Source of the DNA: an uncultured Bacteroidales bacterium
Lineage (GTDB): Bacteria; Bacteroidota; Bacteroidia; Bacteroidales; Bacteroidaceae
Assembly (NCBI GenBank): GCA_902779085.1
Contig: CACYZY010000014.1
Coordinates: 1-64,000, forward strand
Reading direction: 5' to 3'
DNA length: 64,000 nt
Both the position numbers and the translations under genes were made by a program. Shown piece after piece: positions 8,719 to 18,028 of this stretch. Below the pieces are notes generated by a model. It saw only the letters and a program-made list of their open reading frames with translations. It was not told where the DNA came from and did not search any database. Position 1 is the stretch's first letter, and every line of letters starts with the position of its first letter.

Positions 8719-10266
8719 TTATAAATCTCCGTACCAGAATACGGTAGCGCGATAATCAACGGAGCCATCGTGCCAACTCATCATCTCGATATCGAATTTC
8801 AGTCGTTGGCTGAATGGTATTACGTCAAGGTTCCTAGTCCTAAAGAATGCATTCATGCCATGGGATGATTCCTCATCGGCACGAGGTGCACCACCAAAAG
8901 GTGTCTGGAAAACCACCACAGGAGCCCAAGAACAATTGTAATAGTCTTCGGTGCCTGTGCCAAAGAAAGAAGGGAATGATGCATCATCATCCACCCAAAT
9001 CTTTTCATCACCTTCCCCATACCAGTCTGGGCAGTGATTGTCCAATGCAAGCAAGTCGCCGCAATAAACCCCACGTCCATTCAAAGTAGCGAAGTTCCAG
9101 TCAATCATATCTGGGGATGACACATCACTATAGGTAGGGATATTGTCTTCCTGCTTGGTCTGAGCATGGAAGTACAGGGTGTTTGCATCACGCTTATAAT
9201 CGTTCGTATATGCTTCCAATTTAGCCTTGAATGGAAGGTGCTTCGGGTTGACCAATCTGATTTCAGCCGTATGCTGATAAGGCATCACCCATCGACTCTC
9301 CATGTTCCCCTTTCCATCCGAATTGAAATACCAACATTCCGTAACAGGTCCGTCAGTACCGCCACTGAAGAAGTTGGCGAGAGAGCAATCGGCGCTAACT
9401 TTACCATCGAACAGCAGTTGGATGTTCACCTCATTCATCACGTTAGCATAGCTATCTTCAGACATAGCATCGAGCGAGAGAATGATGGAGTTGATAGCCT
9501 GATTGTTGCCTTCCAGCAACATGCTTCCCTCGTTCTCCATCTCCAATGCATGATGCTCACCAGCCTTGGATGTAACAGGATGGAGTAACTTCTCGTTGAC
9601 TTGATTTAGTAAATCCTGATGCTGCTTCAAATCCTCTAAAGTAAATGTTTGCACCTGGGTATCTGCAGGATAGATACGATAGCCTATATGGTAGTATCGG
9701 GGCTTCAAGACTTTCATATCGGGCTCCTCGAAGGTAATCTTGCACTGTGAGGCATAGGGAATAGGCAGGAAGAATGTGGTTCCTCCCGTCTCTTCCATAT
9801 TCTCTTTATAATGAGTGTGACGCAATGCTAACGCTTGACCAACGGAGACTGGGAAGCGACTCATATCGAAAGCTGGCACCTCTACCTCAGGCTCCTGTTG
9901 TCCGTCTAAATAGATTCTGATTGTTCCACGCTTATCGTTGGTAGTCATCCAGAAGCGTGTCACCACACCTGGACCATCTTTATCGAAGAGCACTTTTTCA
10001 ACTCGTCCGTTGATGGTGTCTAAACGCTCATAGCCAAAACCATCGCCATTGGCAAACCAATTAAGACTATCAGGACTGACAGAACGTCTATCATAACTGC
10101 TCACCTGGGCAGCCTTGTAAGATATGGCTGGATATTGGGCTACGGTATTGTAGGAGACCATCTCATGCAATAAGCCCTCCAATGTGATGGGTTGACTGTT
10201 GTCAATGTTTGTTTGGCACGATAGCATCATCATGCACAAACCGATAAAAATAACGGTTTTTTTCAT
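8719..10266 (-). CDS. DUF2961 (GH172-type) glycoside hydrolase lipoprotein
   Basis: Started at MKKTVIFIGL, this is a 515-residue lipoprotein with lipobox MMLSC. A longer open frame back to 10317 would run into the upstream gene and is rejected. The protein belongs to DUF2961, now glycoside hydrolase family 172, whose characterised members act on difructose dianhydrides or on D-arabinofuranosides of arabinan. The family-diagnostic FFGTGTEDYYNCSWAP segment is near the C-terminus and its Glu is the probable catalytic residue. It sits 16 bp after a DUF4369 lipoprotein gene in the same operon. The substrate is undetermined; a role at the cell envelope is inferred from the lipobox. Confidence 0.85.
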   Translation of the reverse strand: MKKTVIFIGLCMMMLSCQTNIDNSQPITLEGLLHEMVSYNTVAQYPAISYKAAQVSSYDRRSVSPDSLNWFANGDGFGYERLDTINGRVEKVLFDKDGPGVVTRFWMTTNDKRGTIRIYLDGQQEPEVEVPAFDMSRFPVSVGQALALRHTHYKENMEETGGTTFFLPIPYASQCKITFEEPDMKVLKPRYYHIGYRIYPADTQVQTFTLEDLKQHQDLLNQVNEKLLHPVTSKAGEHHALEMENEGSMLLEGNNQAINSIILSLDAMSEDSYANVMNEVNIQLLFDGKVSADCSLANFFSGGTDGPVTECWYFNSDGKGNMESRWVMPYQHTAEIRLVNPKHLPFKAKLEAYTNDYKRDANTLYFHAQTKQEDNIPTYSDVSSPDMIDWNFATLNGRGVYCGDLLALDNHCPDWYGEGDEKIWVDDDASFPSFFGTGTEDYYNCSWAPVVVFQTPFGGAPRADEESSHGMNAFFRTRNLDVIPFSQRLKFDIEMMSWHDGSVDYRATVFWYGDL

Positions 10267-10282
10267 AATATGTGAAGGTTGA

Positions 10283-11062
10283 TTATTGATTGGCAGGATT
10301 GATGCCAGCACGTTCACGCTCTGCCATATTCTGTCTTAACAGTTGCTGTTCTTCTATCAGCTTCATGTTTTCCTGCGCCTTGGTGATGAACTCCTGCACC
10401 AGAGGATGCTGCTTGAAAATGTCTGGAGCACCTCGCAGGATATCTTCCACCTGATCGGTCATCATAGGATAAGGCATCGAACTGCACATCATCATGAACA
10501 CACTTGGACCCAACACATTGTTGTAGTTGTCCTTGATGAATGACAATATATATTCGTTCATCTTGCGGTTCAGCTCCTCACTCTCCTTCATCATCTGTGC
10601 ATGCACCTCGTCAATATTGGCACCATTCAGCACCATCTGTGCCTCACGGCGATCGAGGTTGTTCAACTGATCTTCTAAATTGTTTCTTTGGTCGAAGAAG
10701 TGGTAGAGTGCATTGTTCAAAGGAGTACCCCAAGCTCGCATATCACCTGTATTGATAGAAACCTGAATGATACCGTTTTCCAAGATGATAGGCATAATGC
10801 TTTCGTCTTCCATGTAAATGGATACCATCATAGTAGAGTCGGAAACTCCTTCCATAGAGAACAAACCATGCTCGACCGAGGCAGAATCCACGGGCATCCA
10901 TCCGTTCTCCGACAATGTCTTGAGATACAGTTTCTTTCCGTCTAGGCTATTGATATCTGACTTTCCTGCAATCTGATAGGCACTGCTACATGCAGCCAGC
11001 ACTGATGCCAGAATCGTCACAAAACAAATACGACTTAACGTCTTTTGAATCATACCAATCAT
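10283..11062 (-). CDS. DUF4369 domain lipoprotein
   Basis: This 259-residue lipoprotein has the signal peptide ending LAACSS. The region after it, from about residue 30 (AGKSDINSLDGKKLYLKTL) to 125, fits DUF4369, a beta-rich domain often found at the N-terminus of Bacteroidetes thioredoxin-like lipoproteins. Here the thioredoxin domain is absent; the C-terminal half is helical and Gln/Glu/Met-rich with no CxxC motif. It is the first gene of an operon with the GH172 gene. No function is known. Confidence 0.75.
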   Translation of the reverse strand: MIGMIQKTLSRICFVTILASVLAACSSAYQIAGKSDINSLDGKKLYLKTLSENGWMPVDSASVEHGLFSMEGVSDSTMMVSIYMEDESIMPIILENGIIQVSINTGDMRAWGTPLNNALYHFFDQRNNLEDQLNNLDRREAQMVLNGANIDEVHAQMMKESEELNRKMNEYILSFIKDNYNNVLGPSVFMMMCSSMPYPMMTDQVEDILRGAPDIFKQHPLVQEFITKAQENMKLIEEQQLLRQNMAERERAGINPANQ

Positions 11063-11082
11063 GTTTATGTTGATGTCGGCAG

Positions 11083-11090
11083 CAAATATA
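11083..11090 (-). promoter_or_regulatory. Candidate -7 box for the DUF4369/GH172 operon
   Basis: The minus strand reads TATATTTG, 20 bp before the DUF4369 start. It fits TAnnTTTG; no clear -33. Confidence 0.5.
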
Positions 11091-11113
11091 TTGTTTTATT
11101 CAATTAATTGAGT

Positions 11114-11121
11114 TATCTTTG
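11114..11121 (+). promoter_or_regulatory. Candidate -7 box for the S46 peptidase gene
   Basis: TATCTTTG matches the Bacteroidetes -7 consensus, 25 bp before the peptidase ATG. ATTG at 11090-11093 is a weak -33 with a 20-bp spacer. Confidence 0.55.
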
Positions 11122-11146
11122 CCCAAATTTTAAACATCTTTAGAAA

Positions 11147-13303
11147 ATGAAAGTCAAAGTCTTAATTATTGTAGCATTTGCGACACTATTTTCATTAGCG
11201 ACAAAAGCAGATGAAGGCATGTGGCTGTTGCAACTCATGCAACAGCAGAACAGCATCGACATGATGAAGAAACAAGGTCTGAAACTGGATGCCTCTGCAA
11301 TCTATAACCCCAATGGCGTATCACTGAAAGATGCAGTGGGTATCTTCGGTGGTGGCTGCACTGGTGAAATCATCTCTCCCAACGGTTTGGTGCTTACCAA
11401 TCATCACTGTGGCTATGGTGCTATCCAGGCACACAGCTCTGTGGAACACGACTACCTGACGGATGGTTTCTGGGCAGCAACATTAGCTGACGAGTTGCCT
11501 AACGAGCGTCTGTCTTTCCGCTTCGTACACCGCATTGTGGATATTACCGACCTGGTGAACGAGCAAATCAAGAGCGGTGTGGTAACTGAAATCAATTCTC
11601 TCACTCGCCCCTACCTCAATAAACTGGCACAAGACGAGTTGGCTAAGAGCGACCTGAACGGCAAGCCTGGTATCGTTGCTCAGGCTTATCCTTTCTATGC
11701 AGGCAACAAGTTCTACCTCATTTATTATAAGGTTTATACCGATGTCCGTATGGTAGCTGCTCCTCCATCAAGCATTGGTAAGTTTGGTGGTGAGACCGAC
11801 AACTGGATGTGGCCTCGTCATACTTGCGACTTCTCTGTGTTCCGCATCTATGCCGACAAGAACGGTGAGCCTGCAGATTATTCTCCTGAGAATGTGCCTC
11901 TGAGCACTCCTAAGTACCTCAATATCTCTATCAAAGGTCTGAACGAAGGCGACTATGCCATGATCTTGGGTTTCCCAGGCAGCACCAGTCGTTACCTCAC
12001 TGAATCAGAGGTTACCGAGCGTATGTACACCACCAACCAGTCACGCATTGACATGCGTACGGTACGTTTGGATGTATTGCGTGAGGCGATGGCCAAGAGC
12101 GATAAGACTCGTATCCAGTATGCCAGCAAGTTTGCAGGTAGCAGTAACTACTGGAAGAACTCTATAGGTATGAACCAGGCTATTGCTGATAACAAGGTGT
12201 TGGAAGCCAAAGCTGAGGTGGAAAAGCAATTCAAAGCTTTCGCACAGGGCAAGCCTGAGTATGAAGGTGTGGTTGACAAAATCAATGATATCGTAGAAAA
12301 GTCTATCCCAGTGGAACGTCAGATTGACTACCTGAGTGAGTTCTACAGTGCCATTGAATTCAGGACTCCAGAAGAGCCTATGAAGAAGATGAAGGAAGCT
12401 ATCAATAACAAGGATAATGCAGCTATCGAGGAAGCCAAGGAAATGATTCGGGCGCAATATGCTCGTATCCACAACAAAGACTATGACCACGAAGTTGACC
12501 GTCAGGTAGCAAAGGCTATGATTCCTGCATTAGAGAAAGCGCTTAGCAGCAGCGAACTGCCTAACTTCTACCAGACTATCCAACGTGATTTCAAGGGCAA
12601 CATTGATGCGTTTGTTGACAATATCTACAACAACTCTATCTTAGCCAACGAAGCTAATCTGGAGAAATTCCTCAAGAAACCGAATGTTAAGGCTATCGAC
12701 AGGGACCCATCGCTGGATTTTGTAAGTTCTACAATGAATTGCCTCTCACAAGCAATGGATGTATATAGTGAAATGGAGGATCTGTCTTTGCTGCACAAAG
12801 CATTTATCCGTGGTCTTGGCGAGATGAAACAGCCTACCCCATCTTATCCTGATGCTAACTTCACCATGCGTCTTACCTATGGTAATGTGAAGTCATACGA
12901 TCCTAAGGATGGTGTGCACTACAAGTATTATACTACTGGCGACGGTGTGCTGCAGAAAGAGAATCCTGACGATTCTGAGTTTGTGGTTCCTGCTAAGTTG
13001 AAGGAGCTCCTACAGAAACGTGACTTCGGCCGTTATGCCATGAAGGATGGTTCATTACCAGCTTGCTTCCTGACTACCAACGATATTACTGGTGGTAACT
13101 CAGGTAGCCCAGTGATGAATGACAACGGTGAGTTGATTGGTATTGCTTTTGACGGCAACTGGGAATCACTGAGTGGTGATATCAACTTCGACGATAACCT
13201 GCAGCGTTGCATCGCAGTGGATATCCGCTATGTGCTGTTCGTGATTGACAAGCTGGGTGGTGCTCAGAGACTGATTAACGAAATGACAATCAATGAGAAT
13301 TGA
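11147..13303 (+). CDS. S46 family dipeptidyl peptidase (DPP7-like)
   Basis: This 718-residue exported serine peptidase has a signal peptide (residues 1-21, ending in ATKA) and the chymotrypsin-like S46 triad: His in LTNHHCGYG, Asp in GGETDNWMW, and Ser in TGGNSGSP. S46 enzymes remove dipeptides from peptide N-termini in the periplasm. The residue 18 positions after the catalytic Ser is Gly (FDGNWE). In the Porphyromonas enzymes this position is Gly in DPP7 (hydrophobic preference) and Arg in DPP11 (acidic preference), so this protein is predicted to be DPP7-like. It is monocistronic between a promoter and a terminator. The family assignment is secure; the specificity is inferred. Confidence 0.93.
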   Translation: MKVKVLIIVAFATLFSLATKADEGMWLLQLMQQQNSIDMMKKQGLKLDASAIYNPNGVSLKDAVGIFGGGCTGEIISPNGLVLTNHHCGYGAIQAHSSVEHDYLTDGFWAATLADELPNERLSFRFVHRIVDITDLVNEQIKSGVVTEINSLTRPYLNKLAQDELAKSDLNGKPGIVAQAYPFYAGNKFYLIYYKVYTDVRMVAAPPSSIGKFGGETDNWMWPRHTCDFSVFRIYADKNGEPADYSPENVPLSTPKYLNISIKGLNEGDYAMILGFPGSTSRYLTESEVTERMYTTNQSRIDMRTVRLDVLREAMAKSDKTRIQYASKFAGSSNYWKNSIGMNQAIADNKVLEAKAEVEKQFKAFAQGKPEYEGVVDKINDIVEKSIPVERQIDYLSEFYSAIEFRTPEEPMKKMKEAINNKDNAAIEEAKEMIRAQYARIHNKDYDHEVDRQVAKAMIPALEKALSSSELPNFYQTIQRDFKGNIDAFVDNIYNNSILANEANLEKFLKKPNVKAIDRDPSLDFVSSTMNCLSQAMDVYSEMEDLSLLHKAFIRGLGEMKQPTPSYPDANFTMRLTYGNVKSYDPKDGVHYKYYTTGDGVLQKENPDDSEFVVPAKLKELLQKRDFGRYAMKDGSLPACFLTTNDITGGNSGSPVMNDNGELIGIAFDGNWESLSGDINFDDNLQRCIAVDIRYVLFVIDKLGGAQRLINEMTINEN

Positions 13304-13356
13304 ATTATTGTTGTGACATAAGAACTAGTCCTTGTTGCGACAAAACATCATAAAGA

Positions 13357-13385
13357 AATAAGCTCGGCAAAATGCCGAGCTTATT
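13357..13385. terminator. Bidirectional terminator between the S46 peptidase and his operon
   Basis: Perfect 13-bp inverted repeat AATAAGCTCGGCA/TGCCGAGCTTATT with a 3-nt loop. It lies between convergent genes and serves both. Confidence 0.88.
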
Positions 13386-13392
13386 CTTTAGT

Positions 13393-14553
13393 TTATAACG
13401 TTCCTTTTGAAGAGGGAAGCTCATAGTGATAGATATCTCGTTTTATCGCCATTTTAATTGCTCGGGCCAGCGCTTTGAAGATGCCCTCGATCTTGTGGTG
13501 CTCGTTTTGTCCTTCAGCCTTTATGTTCAAGTTCATCTTGGCAGCATCACTCAATGACTTGAAGAAATGCAGGAACATCTCGGTAGGCATCTCGCCAATC
13601 TTTTCACGCTTGAACTCAGCATCCCATACCAACCAAGGACGCCCTCCGAAATCGAGGCATACTTGGCACAGGCAATCATCCATCGGCAAGCAATAACCAT
13701 AGCGTTCAATACCTCGCTTGCTGCCCAAGGCTTTATACAAACATTCTCCCAAAGCCAATGCTGTATCTTCAATGGTATGGTGCTCATCCACATAAAGGTC
13801 ACCCTTAACTTGGACAATCAAGTCGATGCCTCCATGTTTGCCAATCTGCTCAAGCATGTGGTCGAAGAAACCCAGACCAGTATTGATATCACAATCTCCA
13901 CGGCCGTCCAAATTAACTGCCACATAGATATCAGTCTCTTTGGTTGTTCTACGTACTTCAGCCTTTCGTTCACCAGCAAAAAGGAACTCGGCAATACGGT
14001 CCCAATCATCAGTTACAAGGGCGCAAACATCCTTCAGCTCGGGCTTTGTTTCCAAACTAGACATGTCTGGTTGCAGCAGAATGGCATTGCATCCTAAATT
14101 CTTGGCTAATTCCACATCAGTTGGTCTGTCGCCAATAACGAAACTATTGGGGATGTCGTATTCAGGATTATCAATATATTGTTGCAGCATACCTGTGCGA
14201 GGCTTGCGATTAGGCGAATTGTCTTCTGGCATAGAAGGGTCGATACAAACCTCGTCGAAAGAAATGCCCTCTCCTTCCAAAGTTTTCATTACCAGATTAT
14301 GTACGGGCCAAAAAGTATCAGCCGGGAAAGACGATGTGCCCAATCCGTCTTGGTTGGTCACCATTACAAAGCGAAAGTCTAGTTTACTACGGATAAAACC
14401 CAGGTTCTTCATCACCTTGGGTACAAACTGCAACTTCTCGAACGAATCAAGCTGATAGTCCACTGGTGGTTCAACTACCAATGTACCATCACGATCGATA
14501 AACAATACACGTTGTTTTGATTGGGAATTGTATTCCTGCTTCATCTTTTCCAT
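13393..14553 (-). CDS. hisB: Bifunctional histidinol-phosphatase / imidazoleglycerol-phosphate dehydratase
   Basis: This 386-residue protein catalyses two histidine biosynthesis steps. Residues 1 to about 190 are the HAD phosphatase domain ([11 protein letters not shown] nucleophile motif). The rest is the dehydratase, with [32 protein letters not shown] and the second metal motif near QNEHHKIEG. It is the last gene of the his operon. Met4 at 14544 would give an ATGA overlap with the hisDC stop (14541-14543) and may be the real start, implying translational coupling; the longer start is shown. The frame ends 8 bp from the shared terminator. Confidence 0.95.
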   Translation of the reverse strand: MEKMKQEYNSQSKQRVLFIDRDGTLVVEPPVDYQLDSFEKLQFVPKVMKNLGFIRSKLDFRFVMVTNQDGLGTSSFPADTFWPVHNLVMKTLEGEGISFDEVCIDPSMPEDNSPNRKPRTGMLQQYIDNPEYDIPNSFVIGDRPTDVELAKNLGCNAILLQPDMSSLETKPELKDVCALVTDDWDRIAEFLFAGERKAEVRRTTKETDIYVAVNLDGRGDCDINTGLGFFDHMLEQIGKHGGIDLIVQVKGDLYVDEHHTIEDTALALGECLYKALGSKRGIERYGYCLPMDDCLCQVCLDFGGRPWLVWDAEFKREKIGEMPTEMFLHFFKSLSDAAKMNLNIKAEGQNEHHKIEGIFKALARAIKMAIKRDIYHYELPSSKGTL

Positions 14554-16889
14554 CTTTTTAATGCTTCGATTAAGGTATTATTCTCTTCAGGTGTTCCTAC
14601 CGTAATGCGCAAGCAGTTGCCACACAAGGTAACAGAGTTGCGGTTTCTGACGATGATGCCCTCGCCCACCAAATATTTATAAATGGCATTGGCATCAGAT
14701 ACTCTTGCCAAGAAGAAGTTAGCATCTGATGGGAATACTTTATCAGTCATTGAAAGTTCTGCAAAAAGCTGCATCAGTCTGGTTCGTTCTTCCTTGAGAA
14801 TTTTCACCCATTCCTTAGTCTGTTGGGCATTGCGTAATGCCTCAAGAGCTTGTCGCTGTGTCAACAAATTCACATTATAAGGATATTTCACCTTATTGAA
14901 CAAACCTATAATCTGAGGGGAAGCAAAAGCCAAACCACAACGGATAGCAGCACACCCCCATGCTTTAGAGAAGGTTTGCAATACAATCAGGTTAGGATAT
15001 TTGTCTAACAACTGGGTAAATGAAGGTTGCTCAGAGAAATCAAAATAAGCTTCATCTACCACCACAATACCTCTGAATTGCTGCAACAGTTGCTCGACTT
15101 CAGCATGACTCATGTCATTGCCTGTAGGGTTATTGGGGCTGCAGATAAACATCAGTTTGGTATGATTATCTGCTACTTGCAGCATATCTGAAGCATGGAA
15201 CTGGAAGTCGTTATCAAGTTGCACCTTGCGGTATTCGATATTGTTCACATCAGCACATACTTTATACATGCCATAGCTGGGGTCGATAGCCACAGCATTA
15301 TCTACACCAGGATTGCAGAAGATACGATATACCAAGTCGATGGCCTCATCGCTGCCATTGCCACAGAAGATGCGATCTTCGCTCACGCCCTTCACCTTAG
15401 CAATTTCTTGCTTAAGTTGTTTCTGCAAAGGATCGGGGTATCTATTGATAGGTCCATTATATGGATTCTCGTTAGCATCGAGGAATACGCTGGCATCCAC
15501 CCCACTGTATTCGTCACGTGCACAAGAATAAGGAGCCAATTCCCAGATATTCTTTCTAACAAGTTGTTCAAGATTAAATGGTTGTGTAGCAAGTTGCTCC
15601 ATCTGATACACTGAACTCTGCAACCTTACTGTTACTGCATTCTTGTGTGCATCCAACTGCTCGTTAGCAGCCATCACCTCGATAGCTTTACCTATGCGGC
15701 CAATACCTTGAGCCGTGAGTTCCTGATAAGTAATCTTGCGACAAAAACTATCGAGATTCACGCCATTATATGCTTTCGCATAGCCGTTGGTTGGCAAAGT
15801 ATGGTTAGTGCCAGAAGCATAATCGCCAGCACTCTCGCAAGCATATTTTCCTAAGAATACTGAGCCTGCATTTACCACACGTTTGGCCAATGCAACATAA
15901 TCCTTTGTTTGAATAATCAAGTGCTCAGGAGCATATTCATTCACCATCTCTATGGCTTCATCCATATCCTTTACCAGTATCAGGCGACTGTATTTTAATG
16001 ACTTGCTGGCAATCTCCTTACGAGGTAATACATCCAGTTGGCGCTCTACTTCTTTCATCACAGCTTGCTGCAACGATTCAGAGGTAGTCACTAACATCGC
16101 CTGACTATCAACCCCATGTTCTGCCTGACTCAACAAATCTGCTGCTACAAACACAGGATTAGCTATCTCATCTGCCAACACCATCACCTCTGAAGGACCT
16201 GCTGGCATATCAATAGCCACATCTCCCATACTCACAATCTGCTTGGCAGCAGTAACATACTGATTGCCTGGTCCAAAGATTTTATATACCCGAGGCACAG
16301 AGTGTGTTCCGTAAGCCATAGCGCCAATCGCTTGTACACCACCAATCTTATATATATGACTTACACCTGCAGTCTTTGCCGCAAACAGCACAGCAGGATG
16401 TACCTTACCATCACGTGCAGGAGGGGTACACAATACTATTTCGCCACAACCCGCAATATTAGCAGGTATGGCCAACATCAGTACGGTTGAGAAAAGGGGT
16501 GCTGTACCACCTGGGATATACAATCCCACTCGTTCAATCGGAACTGATTTTTGCCAGCAAGTAACACCTGGTTGGGTTTCCACCTGCACTCCCTCAAAAC
16601 GCTGGGCTTCATGAAATCGGGCTATGTTGTTTTTGGCAAGTACGATAGCATTTTTCAGTTCGTCACTTATCAACGACTCGGCTTCCTGTATCTCTTCCTC
16701 TGTCACCACAAGACTCCTCAACCTAACATGGTCGAAGGTCTCTTCAAAACTAAGTACGGCCTCATCGCCATTATACTTCACTTGGTCGAGAATACTCTTC
16801 ACCACCTCGTTCAAGCTTTCCGTATTCATCACAGGACGCTTGAGCAACTCACTCCACTTTGACTTATCTGGATAATTAATTAAAATCAT
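14541..16889 (-). CDS. HisD-HisC fusion: histidinol dehydrogenase and histidinol-phosphate aminotransferase
   Basis: One uninterrupted 782-residue frame holds two enzymes normally encoded by separate genes. Residues 1-429 are histidinol dehydrogenase ([27 protein letters not shown] with the catalytic Glu-His pair, [16 protein letters not shown]). Residues 430-782 are the PLP-dependent histidinol-phosphate aminotransferase ([26 protein letters not shown] with the Schiff-base Lys). The junction is telling: residue 430 is a Met that looks like a HisC start, and the codon just before it is CAG (15603-15605), one transition from the stop TAG. It follows hisG by 12 bp and overlaps hisB. It could be a true fusion or a base-call error removing the stop. 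Confidence 0.92.
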   Translation of the reverse strand: MILINYPDKSKWSELLKRPVMNTESLNEVVKSILDQVKYNGDEAVLSFEETFDHVRLRSLVVTEEEIQEAESLISDELKNAIVLAKNNIARFHEAQRFEGVQVETQPGVTCWQKSVPIERVGLYIPGGTAPLFSTVLMLAIPANIAGCGEIVLCTPPARDGKVHPAVLFAAKTAGVSHIYKIGGVQAIGAMAYGTHSVPRVYKIFGPGNQYVTAAKQIVSMGDVAIDMPAGPSEVMVLADEIANPVFVAADLLSQAEHGVDSQAMLVTTSESLQQAVMKEVERQLDVLPRKEIASKSLKYSRLILVKDMDEAIEMVNEYAPEHLIIQTKDYVALAKRVVNAGSVFLGKYACESAGDYASGTNHTLPTNGYAKAYNGVNLDSFCRKITYQELTAQGIGRIGKAIEVMAANEQLDAHKNAVTVRLQSSVYQMEQLATQPFNLEQLVRKNIWELAPYSCARDEYSGVDASVFLDANENPYNGPINRYPDPLQKQLKQEIAKVKGVSEDRIFCGNGSDEAIDLVYRIFCNPGVDNAVAIDPSYGMYKVCADVNNIEYRKVQLDNDFQFHASDMLQVADNHTKLMFICSPNNPTGNDMSHAEVEQLLQQFRGIVVVDEAYFDFSEQPSFTQLLDKYPNLIVLQTFSKAWGCAAIRCGLAFASPQIIGLFNKVKYPYNVNLLTQRQALEALRNAQQTKEWVKILKEERTRLMQLFAELSMTDKVFPSDANFFLARVSDANAIYKYLVGEGIIVRNRNSVTLCGNCLRITVGTPEENNTLIEALKRWKR

Positions 16890-16901
16890 ATACTCTCTGA
16901 T

Positions 16902-17753
16902 TTAAACAATCATTTTCTCAATAGGAATAACAAGAATGCCCTGAGCACCCAAGTCTTTCAGTTTCCCGATAATCTCCCAGAATCGTTTCTGGTCAAGTAC
17001 CGTATGTACCGAGCACCACCCTTCTTCTGCCAACGGCATCACTGTAGGGCTCTTAATACCAGGTAATACAGCAATAATCTCATCCAACTTATCCTTGGGA
17101 GCATTCATCAGCACATATTTCTTATCTTCTGCCGCTCTCACTGCATCAATGCGGAACAATAGTTCTTCAAGGACTTCACGCTTGTCGGCACTGATATTAC
17201 GATTACCAATCAGCAGTGCTTCACTCTGCATCACCACCTCTACTTCTTTCAGGTGGTTGCTCACCAAGGTAGAACCAGAACTAACGATATCGAAAATTGC
17301 ATCAGCCAAACCTATACCCGGGCTTATTTCTACAGAGCCGGTAATCACATGAATATCGGCCTTCACGCCTTTTTCTGCCAAAAACTTTTTTAAAATGACA
17401 GGATAGCTGGTGGCAATCTTCTTTCCCTCAAACCACTGGACACCCTGGTAGTCAACGTTCTTTGGAACAGCTAATGACAAACGGCACTTACTGAAGCCCA
17501 GACGTTTTACTATTTCAGCATCCTCGTCACGTTCCATAAACTCGTTCTCACCCACGATGCCAATGTCAGCCACACCACTTGCCACCGTCTGAGGTATATC
17601 ATCGTCACGCAGGAAGAGCACCTCCAGAGGGAAGTTGCTCGCCTGCACCAGCAATGTTCTCTTCATTAAATTCAACTTGATGTCTGATTCAGCCAGGAAC
17701 GACATCGTCTCGTCATACAGACGACCTTTAGATTGTACTGCTATTCTTAACAT
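16902..17753 (-). CDS. hisG: ATP phosphoribosyltransferase, long form
   Basis: HisG condenses ATP and PRPP in the first committed step of histidine synthesis. The 283-residue length and the C-terminal segment after about residue 210 (PTVMPLAEEGWCSVHTVL) mark the long form, which carries its own regulatory domain for histidine feedback and needs no HisZ. The catalytic core includes GVADIGIVGENEF and SGSTLVSNHLKEVE. It is the first gene of hisG-hisDC-hisB and is preceded by an attenuator with a His-rich leader peptide. Confidence 0.96.
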   Translation of the reverse strand: MLRIAVQSKGRLYDETMSFLAESDIKLNLMKRTLLVQASNFPLEVLFLRDDDIPQTVASGVADIGIVGENEFMERDEDAEIVKRLGFSKCRLSLAVPKNVDYQGVQWFEGKKIATSYPVILKKFLAEKGVKADIHVITGSVEISPGIGLADAIFDIVSSGSTLVSNHLKEVEVVMQSEALLIGNRNISADKREVLEELLFRIDAVRAAEDKKYVLMNAPKDKLDEIIAVLPGIKSPTVMPLAEEGWCSVHTVLDQKRFWEIIGKLKDLGAQGILVIPIEKMIV

Positions 17754-17765
17754 GCTACTTGATAA

Positions 17766-17804
17766 TTAAAAAAGGCTCACCGTTTTCAATATTCGGTAAG
17801 CCTT
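17766..17804 (-). terminator. his operon attenuator terminator
   Basis: On the minus strand AAGGCTTACCG (17804-17794) pairs with CGGTGAGCCTT (17782-17772) around an 11-nt loop, with one G-T wobble. A run of T follows. It lies 12 bp upstream of hisG, after the His leader peptide, so it acts as an attenuator rather than an end-of-gene terminator. Confidence 0.88.
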
Positions 17805-17854
17805 CATATTTATGTTTCCAGAAATCCACATACATACCATTCTGCCCACCGAAT
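17791..17854 (-). promoter_or_regulatory. his antiterminator pairing
   Basis: The 11 nt directly after the leader stop codon, ATTCGGTGGGC on the minus strand (17854-17844), can pair along their full length with GCTTACCGAAT (17801-17791), using two G-T wobbles. The second arm overlaps the 5' arm of the terminator at 17794-17804, so the two structures exclude each other. A ribosome at the leader stop would cover the first arm and allow termination; one stalled on the His codons would leave it free. Confidence 0.82.
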
Positions 17855-17902
17855 TTACTCGCTAGGATGATGATGGTGATGATGTGAACCTGTGTAATTC
17901 AT
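17855..17902 (-). CDS. his operon leader peptide with six consecutive His
   Basis: A 15-residue frame, MNYTGSHHHHHHPSE, ends in TAA. Six His codons in a row (CAT CAT CAC CAT CAT CAT) immediately upstream of mutually exclusive RNA hairpins are the hallmark of ribosome-mediated his attenuation. The peptide has no role other than sensing charged tRNA-His. Promoter, peptide, antiterminator and terminator are in the expected order before hisG. Confidence 0.92.
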   Translation of the reverse strand: MNYTGSHHHHHHPSE

Positions 17903-17925
17903 ACAATTCGTTTTTTAATACGTTG

Positions 17926-17957
17926 CAAATTTACACGATTTAAAACAAACTGCCAAA
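17926..17957 (-). promoter_or_regulatory. his operon promoter
   Basis: On the minus strand TTTG (17957-17954) and TAAATTTG (17933-17926) are 20 bp apart, a very good fit to the Bacteroidetes promoter. The leader peptide ATG lies 23 bp downstream. Confidence 0.75.
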
Positions 17958-18028
17958 CATTTTCTTCTTTTTATTATGTTTTCTAACCAAATCTGTCTAT
18001 ATTCGCAGGAAATAATTAACATTCGATC

